Below are positions 44,095 through 54,779 of a stretch of 64,000 nucleotides of DNA, piece by piece. Below the pieces are notes generated by a model, which did not search any database, had not been told where the DNA came from, and was given only the letters and a program-made list of their open reading frames with translations. The DNA comes from Watersipora subatra. Lineage: Eukaryota; Bryozoa; Gymnolaemata; Cheilostomatida; Watersiporidae. The position numbers and the translations under genes are program-made. Location of the stretch: contig NC_088708.1 in the NCBI RefSeq assembly GCF_963576615.1, positions 26,109,191 to 26,173,190 of the forward strand, in the 5' to 3' direction. Positions within the stretch are counted from its first letter, which is position 1. Each line of letters opens with the position of its first letter.

Positions 44095-44940
44095 ACCACC
44101 AAACACGAGCAAAGCGGTTGTTTGGGAGATTTATGATAAATGCATATGTGCACACAACTCCCGGAAAACTATCCGTTAACGGCCGTGACCAAACTCTTGT
44201 ACCAAAATCTTTCAACAAATTTAATAATTTTTGTGTAGTCATTTAAGTATAATAATGATACAAAACGCATATAAACCTATTTAAATATGTTGCCAAATCT
44301 TTTAGAAGTTACCGCAATATCTTAAAACTAACCCATCTGATCGTACATACATACATAAAAAGACAGATTAATTTCGCCTTAAATCGAAATAAAAACTTGC
44401 CAAGCTTATTTTAATCAAAATTACGACCGGCCAACGAAACGCCGATAAGGTGGTGCGACAGAGAGTAGAACTATTAAGTCATGTGCATTTCACAAAAAAG
44501 GCGTGCACATTTCACCAGTCTATCACATTGTATAATTGCCAAAGTTTTCTGTAATTAACGTTGAAGTACTGAAAAGCAATCGTTTTTTTGCCGATTCTAC
44601 TAGGTAACTAGACTCTAACATTTTGGACACTTATAATGAATACTTTGGTATTCCAACTGATGTCTAAAGCAGTGAAAGTAAAAGAAATGGCGATGATATT
44701 TTTCTAACGAGTCTTTTTTCTATTTTAACGATTTATAACAATACAATATATAATTAATGTAGAAGTAGGTACTTAAAAGTAGTTTTTTCTTTTTGCCAGT
44801 TCTACCAGACTGACAATTTGGATACTTATAATGAGTACTGTGGTATTCCAACTAATGTCCAAAGCAGTGAAAGTAAAGGAAATGACGATGGTATTTTTTA
44901 AACAATTTTTATAAGATTATTACAATATTTAATTGTAAGA
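44095..44940 (+). mobile_element. R repeat copy 2
   Basis: Starts near CCCACCACCAAACACGAGCA and shares GGGAGATTTATGATAAATGC, TGTGCACACAACT, TTTCACCAGTCTAT, TTTCTGTAATTAACGTT and the AGTGAAAGTAAA-GAAATG block with copy 1. It contains a local duplication (44560-44700 versus 44790-44900). It is interrupted on its right by a Tigger derivative. Confidence 0.65.
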
Positions 44941-44970
44941 ATAATTATTCGATTTTGTAAGATTTAGTTA

Positions 44971-46248
44971 CAGTAATACTTCAACTTACGAGTGCTCCAA
45001 CATATGAGAAACTTGAGATACGAGCCAGCTTTTAAGCAAGTTTTAGCACTAACATACGAGCCATATTTGAGATACGAGCACGTGAGTCAATTGCCAAGTA
45101 TGCCGGAGGTGTTTTATGACAACAGCATCAATCTGTATTTTTCAACAGCATAGGTTATACTTTTGTACTGTGTTTTTGTGCACGCTTTTCAGTGCAGAAT
45201 TATGTGAATTAAAAGTACTGTGCGTAGACGGAAAGTTTGCCAGTAAAATGGAAAATAATGCAAACAAAAAGCAAATGATAACAATTGATATTAAACGGAA
45301 AATTATTGAAAAATATGCGAAATGTGTATGCATGATTAAGCTAGCTCAGCAATATGACAGAAACATGTTATGACAATATGCAATATGACATCCACAATTA
45401 TCAAACATAAGGATTATATTCAGGGCATTTAGCTCGCAAAAGTACTAACCGTAGTTTCTAAACGGCGCGGCGATCTTCACCACCGCTGATGGAGAGACCG
45501 CTCAGGCATTGGATACGTATAAGATAAACAATTTGCCGGTGACAGCGTAACTGAAACCACGCTATTTGAAAAGGCCGTTGCTATCTATCAAAACTATAAA
45601 AATAGACATTCGGACAAGTTGGCTAGTGGTCGTACATTAAACCTTTGTGACGATACCTGGGTTCGTCCTAATCGCGACATGTTGGAAGGGCGACAAAGGC
45701 AAACGTCCTTAGATAGGTTCATTTTAAAACGGCCGGCTAGTCGTGAAAGCGAAACAAAGGAAAAATTAGCTAACTAGTGAGAAACTTCAAACTATGAACG
45801 CCAAAGAAATTTTAATTACGTTAAGTTAAAAATGAAGGTTTGCTTTTAGATTTGCTTCTAAGTTTGTCTTTTAAGACTTTGATAAAATCCAAATTTATCA
45901 AATTCAACTGTTGTAATGAAGGATAACTTATATATCTCTCTCTGGCAAATGCTAGCGTTAGCTGCTATTGTATGTATTTAATTTTACATTTTAATTTAAC
46001 ACATTTCCTTACATTATTTTTTATTTGTTGCTTTTTAAAAGCAAGTGGTAAGTTAGGACAATAACCAACATGTTCTTTCTGTTACAATATCTTGTTTTGA
46101 GTGTTTTATTTGCATTTTACAGAGTATGGAAACCAATAAATATATATTTAATTGTTCTATATATAAATAAATTGCACCAACATGCGAGTAAATTGACATA
46201 CGAGCTCAGTCTCGGAACGCATTAAGCTCGTAGGTTGAAGTATGACTG
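44971..46248 (+). mobile_element. Tigger/pogo internally deleted element, TA target duplication
   Basis: Inverted ends CAGTAATACTTCAACTTACG (44971) and ...AGGTTGAAGTATGACTG (46248), with TA on each side. Closely similar to 11810-13043. Carries 5' HTH and 3' tail pieces of the transposase (EGRQRQTSLDRFILKRPA at about 45685-45740) but no catalytic core. Confidence 0.82.
45116..45373 (+). pseudogene. Tigger transposase N-terminal helix-turn-helix remnant
   Basis: 85 codons. The relevant part is NKKQMITIDIKRKIIEKYAK then MIKLAQQYDRN, the N-terminal HTH of pogo/CENP-B-type proteins (basic start, KxxIIEK, LAxxY). The true start is probably ATG at 45248 (MENNANKK). It ends at a stop after RNML. Confidence 0.7.
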
Positions 46249-46542
46249 TATAAGAATAATCATTCGAATTTACAAGATCGAAGTGTATAGTGACCGATGG
46301 TGTGCAATATGTTACTGTTATTTCTTTTCTAAAGTATTTGTTGATGGTACTACGGATGTGCCCAATTTTGCGGTACTGCCAAGCCGTTTTTAATATCTGC
46401 AAAATCAAGTAACAGGCCTACATTTTCTTATAGATACACATATTTCTATGACAACCAGCTAAAATCTATTTAGATTTTTAAATTCAGCATAATTTTTTGA
46501 TATCAATACAAAAATCTAGATTGATATCACAACCTCTTAATA

Positions 46543-48215
46543 TTGGTTGCTATGACATGGTATGCTTTGGTTGCTATATACAGCCCCCCAGCTATACATT
46601 TGCATTGCTATGCTCATGCATTGCAGCTGGCAATTCAAGACTCGGTGAAGGTCAGCCCATTACTAACTCAAGTGCTTGGCGTCTGCTCAGAAGTTGCCCA
46701 ACTCATGAGACTATCGCCAAAGAGATCAGCTGGTCTAGACAAGCTGAAGGAAGAAGTTCAGGACACATCAGTAGGAATAAGAACACTTTGTCCGACCAGG
46801 TGAGACACACCCGGGACAATATTTTGATAAGCGATGTCCTGCTTTGTTGTCACTAATTAAAAACTAAATAATACTAAAAATGCAGATAATAATAAATAAA
46901 TAATAAATAAATAAAACTGATAATCAGCCATGACCAAGCTGCTAGCCATCTCCAAGCTGTGGATAACATCGTGTTATTCTTTCAGATGAACGATCAGGGC
47001 GGATGCCATTCATGGTATAATATCGAACTATAAATACCTACTGGAGTTATTCAGTTCAAACTTGGCCGAAGGAGGACTAGAACCTGAGGTGGCAGGAAGG
47101 ATATTTGGTGTGATGGCTATGCTGGAAAACCAAGAAATCTATTATGGTAAATATTGCTCCTATCATTAATTGATCTCACTGAGTTTAACTGGTTTAATAA
47201 TATTTAGCCACATATATGTATATCCATGTTCTTTCATTCATTCCACAGGTCTGAAGCTGGCATAACAGATTTTAAGATTGACAGACACACTGAGCAGTAA
47301 ACTACAAGGTGCCGCTGTAAATGGTGCTGATGGAAAAGAACTGGCCACTTGCTGTGATCAAGCATCTAAAAGATTGGAGAAGTGATGGCCAGTTTGATTT
47401 GTTTTACTTAGATGTTACTGCAGAATGTGATGAGCTTGGTGAGTTGCACCATTTTGTAGGTTTAACCAGCTGACTGTTACCTGTGTAGGTAGTGATCATG
47501 ATAACACTAACACCAATGGTTTTTTTTAATAACCTTTTCTTGTTTATTATGGTGAATTAACATTTTAATTGTTAATTGAGAAGCCTGTTTGAAGGAAGAG
47601 GAGGTGCCCAGAGAGATTTGAGGAGGAAAGCCGTGAAACATATCACTTCCATGAGGGCATTACAGCTAAAGTCAAGTCTGAGTACATGTATAATGTATGT
47701 CAGCCCTGGATAATACAGTTGCCGCCATCTCAGATAGAATTGAACAAGAATGCATGGAACTCTACTCTCTCTAGCTGGTCTACTGTGTGACAGCTTGACT
47801 GGCAAGCCAATCTTGGTTAGTCAAAAGGTTCCAAAAGCCTACGCTAGTTACTTTGACTTTCCAAGATTGGCCGCCCAGCTGGAGCACACACCTATAGATA
47901 GAACTCCTGAATCAATTTTGGAACTTGCTGCATGGCTCCAAAAGAGTAGCAGTAGGATGTTTCTTGATGAAATGGAGAGTCTCACTAATCTAGTATCGGT
48001 TTTGCCTGCCACTAATGCAGTGAGTGAGAGATACTTTTCTGCATTGAAATGAATCAAAACATCGATGAGGAGCACTATGGGGCTAAATAATCTTTTAATA
48101 TTACACATATATAAAGATGTTGAAATTGATACAGAATCAGTTGTGAAAGATTTCTGACATGGACACATTGACAGAACAAAAGCTATTGCAATAAAGAAGT
48201 AATAGCTCTTGTTCT
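46543..48215 (+). pseudogene. hAT transposase pseudogene (ZMYM-associated type) with introns
   Basis: 46543-46800 reads HLHCYAHALQLAIQDSVKVS and IRTLCPTR, the H-x-NL-AxxD region of hAT cores. Donor CAG|GTGAGA and acceptor TTTCAG (46985) give the next exon, where RW is replaced by a stop, then TIRADAIHGIISNYKYLLEL. A second intron lies at 47154-47248 (GTAAAT ... CCACAG). 47750-48160 carries PKAYASYFDFPRLAAQLEH, SLTNLVSVLPATNAVSERYF, TSMRSTMGLNNLLILHIYKD, the C-terminal dimerisation domain. Several stops and frame changes are present, so it is not functional. Confidence 0.8.
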
Positions 48216-48508
48216 GTCAGTCCCTTACAGAAATCTATAGTGTCATGATTTTTATATCGTTCGTTGAATAAAGAAAAAAAGTTTTGTCTACCATGAGCCA
48301 TAAACAATATATTTATGTAGATTTTGATGCTTACAATTAATTACATTTATGCATACTTTGAGGGTTGTTGATGCTTAAAAGGTCTAGAGCTTCGGAGCGC
48401 TGCCCCGAACCCTGTTGGGGGGCTTACACTGCCCCCCAAACCCCCAGGTGTTACTAACTAGTGGCCTAACATTGCAGTCCCAACTTGCAACCAGGGAATA
48501 CAGGCCTG
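48170..48508 (+). mobile_element. 3' end of the hAT element
   Basis: Begins with an imperfect hairpin (ACAGAACAAAAGCTATTGCA against AAGTAATAGCTCTTGTTCTGT), continues with a GC-rich segment shared with 9263-9430, and ends GGAATACAGGCCTG at 48508, the reverse complement of the terminal sequence at 9263 and 13780. Confidence 0.65.
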
Positions 48509-48509
48509 T

Positions 48510-49634
48510 CTTATTGTTAATATTTTATTGCAATTCTACTCTGCCTATTAATTTTTCTCAAGCCTGCTGAAAAGGCAGTGATTATACAATAGCTTCGGCT
48601 TACAACTACTGCTCCCATAAAGTATATAGATCGCGGTCATCTGTAGCCAGCGTTTAAAAGAGTCTACAGATCACAAGCTCTATAGTGGCGAGCGCAATAT
48701 GCTTCATTGTTATTGAGTGATTCATCGCTAGGGCGTTCCCAATTCCTTTAAATAACTGTACGCTTATTTAATTCAAGACGTACAGCCGTATAGCGGTATA
48801 GGCTTTCATGACATTTGTCTATCAACAAATCTTCTGTGTAGTAGCATTTTATGAAACTGTCAATAAGTAAAACTTAATGGATCAAAACAGGCTTTATTCG
48901 AAATAGTTGAAGTGGAACGATCCTTTTTCATTCATATTCTTTTCATTCTTTTTGCTATTCGCAACTATTTTTTATGTTTCATCCTCCTACAAATAATCAG
49001 AACTGGCAGCAATATAGTTAAAACAGTATGCACTTAATCCGGGTGATTTTTATAGCCGTATTGTTTTAAAGTTATAAGGCTCTTCCTAAAAATATTGTTT
49101 TCCTCAAGTTGTTGTGGTGGGAACAATGACTAAAACTTCTGAAAATCAGCATGATAATAAGGCTGAGGCATTTCTGAATTACTACATCTATTTTTATCCC
49201 TCTTTCACATTAACTGTAAACCTAGATGTTAAAAATAAATATGTTCTCTTGGTAGTTGTCAATGATTACTGGAATTTTTATACGATGACTTAAATCAATG
49301 TTTTATCACCATCAGTCACATAAACTATAATAAAATCACTTGCATGAGCTCATATTAGATATATCGTTTCTTCGTTCACTTTTAGCACTTTTGTTTATTT
49401 CTTTAGCTCTTGAGATGTTTGACCGCATCTGTTTTAAACCTGACATTGCTGAGGCTATCTTGTAATATCAGGATCGATAATGTTGCCTCCTCAATATTCA
49501 CGATCAGTGGAGACAGACTCAGTCTCATCAGCAGCAAAAACTTAGAGTCTCTCATTGTACAGTTATTCAGGTTCTCTCAGATCATTTATTTGTCATGCAT
49601 TTGTGTGGTCGTTAAATCTCAGTTTTATATCTCT
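48510..49634. other. No gene recognised
   Basis: AT-rich non-coding sequence. A 133-codon plus frame starting at 49410 runs into the 36-bp repeat and has no family signature. Confidence 0.4.
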
Positions 49635-49784
49635 CTCACTGTTATTTTATGTACACTTACCATTATATATCTGACTATTATGTTGTACACACATACCATC
49701 ATATCATTAACTGGTATGTTGTACATACCTACCATCGTATCACTCACTGTTGCGTTGTACACACCTACTATCATATCTCTCACT
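49635..49784 (+). repeat. 36-bp tandem repeat, about 4.2 units
   Basis: Units begin CTCACT, CTGACT, TTAACT, CTCACT, CTCACT at 49635, 49671, 49707, 49743 and 49779. On the plus strand each encodes a 12-residue hydrophobic motif (SLTVALYTPTII type). The fifth unit is cut by the copia LTR at 49785. Confidence 0.85.
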
Positions 49785-50043
49785 TGTTGTTTGTTTATGT
49801 TTTATAGCTGAAACATAAATTACTATAGCGAACGTTGAGACAGTATATTTTTCATATCAGTTCAATATGACCGCTACAACAGGAGTGTCCAACCTTTTAA
49901 TCACACCATAACAAGTGTTATCAACAGCTGGCAAGCCAAGCTAGAAAAGCACAAAAAAGCTTCATAAGCCAGTAAGCTATCATTACATTACACTAGAAAT
50001 AAGCTATAAAAAGCTTGACAAAAAGGACAATAATATTTCAACA
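49785..50043 (-). repeat. 3' LTR of copia element 2
   Basis: First 34-35 bp match 53227-53261 exactly (TGTTGTTTGTTTATGTTTTA and following). TG at one end, CA at the other. Confidence 0.85.
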
Positions 50044-50071
50044 CTCCCACTAGGTTACTGGTTTTGTAATT

Positions 50072-50973
50072 TCAAGTAAGTCCCATCAGATTTAGTAATT
50101 TTGTGAATCTCTCGCGTGGTATCGATTTAGTCAGGATGTCAGCTACCATACTATCAGTAGGGCAATACTCTAAACTAATCTGCTTGTTTACTACAGCTTC
50201 TCTCGTGAAGTGAAATTTGATGTCTATATGTTTTATGCGACCATGTCCATTAGAATTTTGTGCAATTTTTATGGCGGCTTGATTGTCAACCATCATCTTG
50301 TTTGGTTCAGCAGACGCTGATAGACCAATGCCGGTGATGATTTTAAATATTCAGCCACATTGCTTCTTTAGTACCATGGAAGAGTGAAATATATTCAGAT
50401 TCAGCTGTAGACACTGCTACCACGCTTTGACTTTTGCTTAACCAGCTGATCGGCGCACCAGATTGTAAGAATATGTTTCCAGACGTAGACTGTCGATCAT
50501 CCAGATCTCCTGCCCAGTTAGCATCAGTGTAGCCAAACACTTTGTTATTACTAGATCGGTGATATGTGATTCTGATGTCGAGCGATCCCTTGAAGTAGCG
50601 TAATATGCGCTTTGCTGCTGTTAGATGAGCTTCTGTTGGGGTCGCACAGTATTTAGAGACTGCTTCCACTGCATGAGAAATGTCTGGGCGAGTTGCTATA
50701 GTTAAATATAAGAGACTTCCCACCATAGCTTGGTAGCTCTCCGGTTGCACAGGCTTGCTAACACCACCATCCTTTACGAGCTTAACATTCACACCGGCTG
50801 GTGTTGACACCAGTTTTGCATCTTCCATGCCAAATCGTTTTAGAATCTGGAATATAGTGATTTTGATGTAAACTAAGAGTTTCCCCCTCTTTCTTAATGT
50901 TAATGCCCAAGCAGTAATGCAACTTTCCAAGATCTTTCATTTTGAAACGGGTTGCCAATATTTGTTTGACCAA
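50072..50973 (-). pseudogene. copia 2 reverse transcriptase end and RNase H
   Basis: 50973-50782: FKMKDLGKLHYCLGINIKKE. 50930-50343: VGSLLYLTIATRPDISHAVE, GYTDANWAGDLDDRQSTSGN, SVVAVSTAESEYISL. 50296-50072: MVDNQAAIKIAQN, HIDIKFHFTREAV, DSMVADILTKSIPRERF. Typical copia RNase H with all three blocks, separated by frame breaks. Confidence 0.88.
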
Positions 50974-51500
50974 GTTTGTTTGCTCATCTCTTGTTCAGTG
51001 CCACTTATAATAATGAGATCATCAACATACACAGCTATAATTGTTTTAACACTATCATTATCTCAAACATAAACACAGGAATCTGCGCCAGATCGTCTGA
51101 AATTGATTGATTTGAGATATTCATCCAAGACAGTGTTCTAACATCTTGGTGATTGCTTAAGTTCGTACAGCGATTTGTGAAGTTTGCTTACTAGGTCGGC
51201 CCGTTGTGGTTCAATGAATCCTTCAGGTTGAGTCATATAGATATCCTCTCCAAGTACTCCGTTCAAGAATGCAGTGACAACATCTATCTGATGTAAACTC
51301 ATTTTTGCGCTGTAGAGCATATGCCAACAGCGTGCGAATAGATGTAAATTTGACAACAGGTGCAAATGTTTCTTCATAATTTATTCCAGCCTTTTGTGCA
51401 TATCCTTTGGCGACTAAACGCCTCTTAAACCTGTCTACAGTCCCATCAGCAGCGAGTTTGGCTTTAAACACCCATTTAGATCCTATTGGCATTCTACCTG
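50974..51500 (-). pseudogene. copia 2 reverse transcriptase fingers and palm
   Basis: 51492-51223: [40 protein letters not shown]. 51377-51138: [34 protein letters not shown]. The catalytic YVDD area near 51030 reads AVYVDDLIII in a third frame. Stops and shifts make it non-functional. Confidence 0.85.
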
Positions 51501-51773
51501 GAGGTAATGGTACAAGGTCCCATGTATCATTTTCTATTAGAGAGATTGGTATTCAGAATTAGCAGCAGACAGCCACTCCGTAGCTTCAGAACTCCCTCTT
51601 GCTTGCTCAAATGTTTATGGTTCAATAATTTGACAAGCTTGATATGCGATATGAAAAAGTTGCGATGTTTGATCCGCACATTCGTCTATGCCGCAACGTA
51701 CAGGGGCTCTTCGTACACGATTAGATCGCCTCGGTTTTTCAACGATTTCATGTATAGTGTCCTTGTTAGCTTC

Positions 51774-52640
51774 TTAGGGTGCAGGCACAACAACGTCTAC
51801 AGTGGCTACTGATATATTACTTGATGATATCTTTATCTGATTCCCGAAGTCTGACTCATTAAATACATCACGTCTAACGATAACCTTTCTAGTTTGCTCG
51901 TTGAACAATTTATAAGCTTTCGATGTGATACTGTATCCAATAAAGCGTAATTTCTCCACTTTCATATCTAACTTTTGCCTCTTGATCTGGAATATGGGCA
52001 TAGGCTGCGCATCCAAACACTCGTAAATGCCTAAAATCTGGTTTCCGTCCACACCATTTTTCGTAAGGAGTTATGTTGTCATTGTGTGATCTAGTGGGAA
52101 GACGATTCCTAACATTTATCGCTGTGTCAACTGCTTCAGCCCAGTATTCTTTTAAAAGTTTTGCATGAGACATCATAGTTCGAGCAGATTCACCAAGTGT
52201 ACGATCGAGCCTTTCTGCCACACCATTTTGTTCTGGAGAGTAGGCTGAAGTTACTTCGTGACGAATTCCTAGTGTCTTTAAATAGCTATTGAACTCTTTC
52301 GACATATACTCACCCCCACCATTAGACCTAAGAGTACCTATCTTTTCCCCTAAAAAGTTTCTAACTACGTAGAACTTCAAATTCCTTAAATTTGTCAAGC
52401 ACTTCAGATTTATAGCGTAAAAAATACACAGCAGAATTTCGAGAAAAATCATCAATGAATGATACAAAATATTTACTGCCACCAATCGATTCAAAAGAGC
52501 ACACATCTGAATGAATTAATTCTAATCTACATTTAGATCTGATACCTCCCCCTGAGTGAAATGGTTTTCGAGTCATTTTTCCTTCCACACAGCTCTCACA
52601 AAAGGAAATACTGCCACTTGGAATTTTGGACCCATTAATA
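51774..52640 (-). pseudogene. copia 2 integrase
   Basis: 52588-52361: MTRKPFHSGG, LELIHSDVCSFESIGGSKYF (first Asp). 52506-51910: LRSNGGGEYMSKEF (second Asp replaced by Asn), SAYSPEQNGVAERLDRTLGE (Glu present), YWAEAVDTAINVRNRLPT. 52052-51774: KLRFIGYSITSKAYKLF. In three frames. Confidence 0.85.
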
Positions 52641-52896
52641 CATTGTTATAATTCAACTTACTTAGAGTTGTTTCATTTGCATGAGCAAAGCGTTTATGCC
52701 AAGTGTCGATAGCTGTGGCTGCAATTTCGTCTGTATTTCTACATACTGGCTCTTAATCCAGATAATAAAGTTTATTCCTCATAGTACCCATAGCGCATAC
52801 TCATTTCTGTTCATCCTTTTAACTAACATCTACTTTTACCAAACTGGATAATTTTTCCTTTTTCGGTGGCTGATCTTACAGAAAACAAGCTTTCAG

Positions 52897-53121
52897 CTAG
52901 ACTTTGCGCCCTAGGTTGAGCATTACATGAACGTTACCAACGCCTATGGCATCAACTATGTGTCCATCACCTAGGCTGACTTTCTCAGAGGTGTCTAAAG
53001 TATGGTACTTACTAAACCACTCGCGGTGAAGTGTCATGTGACAAGATGCACCTGGGTCTAATTTCCATGTTGAGTAGTTGTTTCCACTCAGTTTGTCTAT
53101 CGACCATTTTTCCTCAGCCAT
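52897..53121 (-). pseudogene. copia 2 Gag start fused to protease by internal deletion
   Basis: 74 codons: MAEEKWSIDKLSGNNYSTWK is the N-terminus of copia Gag, immediately followed by LDPGASCHMTLHREWF, an aspartic protease motif (usually DSGAS; here DPGAS). About 250 residues of Gag including the zinc knuckle are missing. Confidence 0.85.
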
Positions 53122-53212
53122 TTCGAGTGATTACTCCAGAGGTATAATATAGTCTTTGCAACTAAATAATCCAGTTTTCCAACAGAGAGTCAAGCAGTAG
53201 TCAATCTGGTAA

Positions 53213-53226
53213 CTGGGCCCATAACC
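53213..53226 (-). promoter_or_regulatory. Primer binding site of copia element 2
   Basis: CTGGGCCCATAACC, identical to the site in element 1; initiator tRNA-Met anticodon-arm sequence. Confidence 0.85.
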
Positions 53227-53370
53227 TGTTGTTTGTTTATGTTTTATAGCTGAAACATAAACTAGAAATTCCCCTGTCATACAGCCCACGACCAAAGTGA
53301 TATTGGAAAAAAGAAAGGGTACTGATGGTTGAGAAATGCAATATTAGCAGTCAAATGGCACTGCAGTGCA

Positions 53371-53421
53371 ATGGTAGCTGCAATGGTAGCTGCAATGGTA
53401 GCTGCAATGGTAGCTGCAATG
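53371..53421 (+). repeat. 12-bp tandem repeat, four units
   Basis: ATGGTAGCTGCA four times and a partial fifth unit, inside R copy 3. R copy 1 has a single diverged counterpart (ACAGCTACTATTGCAG, 11103-11118), so this is a local expansion. Confidence 0.85.
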
Positions 53422-54035
53422 TACTGGGTGTTATTATGTACAACAAACAGCAATAATGAAAGGAAAAGATTATATGTTTATCTCTCCACCTGCAATAGGA
53501 GAAATGCAATATTAGAAGTAAAATGCACTGATATTATTAGAATAACCAATATTATTAATATAGTAATACAGTGATAATAGAAAACCATTGCACAATTTTG
53601 TTTACATTTCAAAATGTCATAGCTAACAATATCAAGAAGTTTTAATTTATATAGATTTTTAGAAAATCTATTTAACAAAACTATTTAAAAAAAATAATAA
53701 CAGTAACATATTGCCCATCATCGATGATGTTAGTGTGACTATAACGCTTCAATAGTCATCCAAACTTATAATTAAATATTGTAATAATTTCATAAGAATC
53801 GTTAGAAAAAATATCACCATTTCCTTTACTTTCACTGCTTTGGACATCAGTTAGAATACCAAAGTGCTCAAAAGTGTCCAAAATGTCGGGTACTTTGAAA
53901 TAGGCAAAAAAGAAACGGTTATATTTCAGTACTTCTATGTTAATTACAGAAACCTTCGGCAACTCGACAATGCTATAGACTGGTGAAATGTGCACATTAT
54001 TTTTCCGTTAAATGCGCACACCTAATGGTTCTATT

Positions 54036-54590
54036 GGTTTATAGTCCGAACCTCGACTGGTTTGAAGCTCGACGAGTTTGTATATCGACACCAGTTGGTC
54101 CAATCTCGACAGCAGTTTTACTTTACTTTTTATTTACTCATTTACTATTTTCATAGTAAATGAGCGATTTATATGTAAAAGATTTATTTGCACAAAAATA
54201 TCTTGTGATCCATTTGATGCAGCACTCCCCAGCTTATGTAGGCCTAACAATATTTTTCCCAACCTAAATATAGAACGAATGCCAAAAGAAGTAACAATAA
54301 TAAATATGGTAGTTGGTTGACAGTTATGCTAGCAGTATGTTTTATTTGAAATTTAAATTTCAGTGTGTAGCTTTGATCTTTATTTTTTGAAGTTAAGATA
54401 GAACTGCGAAAGACATTTATTTATTGTTGAAGATTACTGCGTGAGAGCACCAGAATATAGGATTAAATTATTGTAAAACTGCACCAGCTTTTGTCGATAT
54501 TCAGACCAACCTTTGTCTAGATTCAGACCAACCTCTGTCGAGATTGGGACTTGTCTAGGTTCGGACTTGTCGATGTTGGGACTGTTTCCC
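54036..54590. mobile_element. MITE with 9-bp target duplication inside R copy 3
   Basis: GGTTCTATT occurs at 54027-54035 and 54591-54599. The 555-bp insert has imperfect 25-bp inverted ends (GGTTTATAGTCCGAACCTCG versus GGGAAACAGTCCCAACATCG; 17 of 25 match). Its right half repeats TTGTC-AGATT-AGACCAACCT motifs. Other R copies are continuous across the same site (GAATAGAACGATTAAGTCG in copy 1), giving the empty site. A 9-bp duplication fits Mutator-like or Merlin-like elements. Confidence 0.85.
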
Positions 54591-54779
54591 GGTTCTATTA
54601 TCTGTCGCTCGGCATTTCCTTTGCCGGTCTTAAATTGGATAAAATCAAGGCTTGGCAAGTTTAAATAACGATTTTAGGCCAAATTAATCTGTCTATTTGT
54701 GTATGATCCGATCAGATGGGTAAGTTTTAAGATATTAATAATTCCATTTATCGGTGGCAGCCTCGTGGGATAATGCTAT

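Larger units (their letters stand above)
49785..53261 (-). mobile_element. Decayed Ty1/copia element 2
   Basis: Left LTR 49785-50043 complete (TGTTGTTTGTTTATG ... TTTCAACA). The right LTR keeps only its first 35 bp (53227-53261) and is cut by R copy 3. The polypurine tract AGTGGGAGTG lies at the inner edge of the left LTR; the primer site is at 53213-53226. Coding remnants in order: start of Gag joined to protease, integrase, reverse transcriptase, RNase H, in many frames. It is a different lineage from element 1 by protein sequence, though domain order is the same. Confidence 0.9.
53262..54740 (-). mobile_element. R repeat copy 3, interrupted by a MITE
   Basis: Right-hand end of R (CTAGAAATT-CCCTGTCATACAG then CCCACGACCAAAGTGATATT) starts at 53262, next to the truncated copia LTR. 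The reverse complement follows R copy 1: GCTATGACATTTTGAAATGT, TTAATTATAAGTTTGGA, TTTCACCAGTCTATAGCATT, and CATCTGATCGGATCATACAC near 54700. The left end is lost at the Gypsy remnant. Confidence 0.7.

Noticed and set aside
53329-53574. Frame with MVAAMVAAMVAAMVAAM repeat
   Set aside because: Produced by the 12-bp expansion in R copy 3; no homologous frame in the other R copies.
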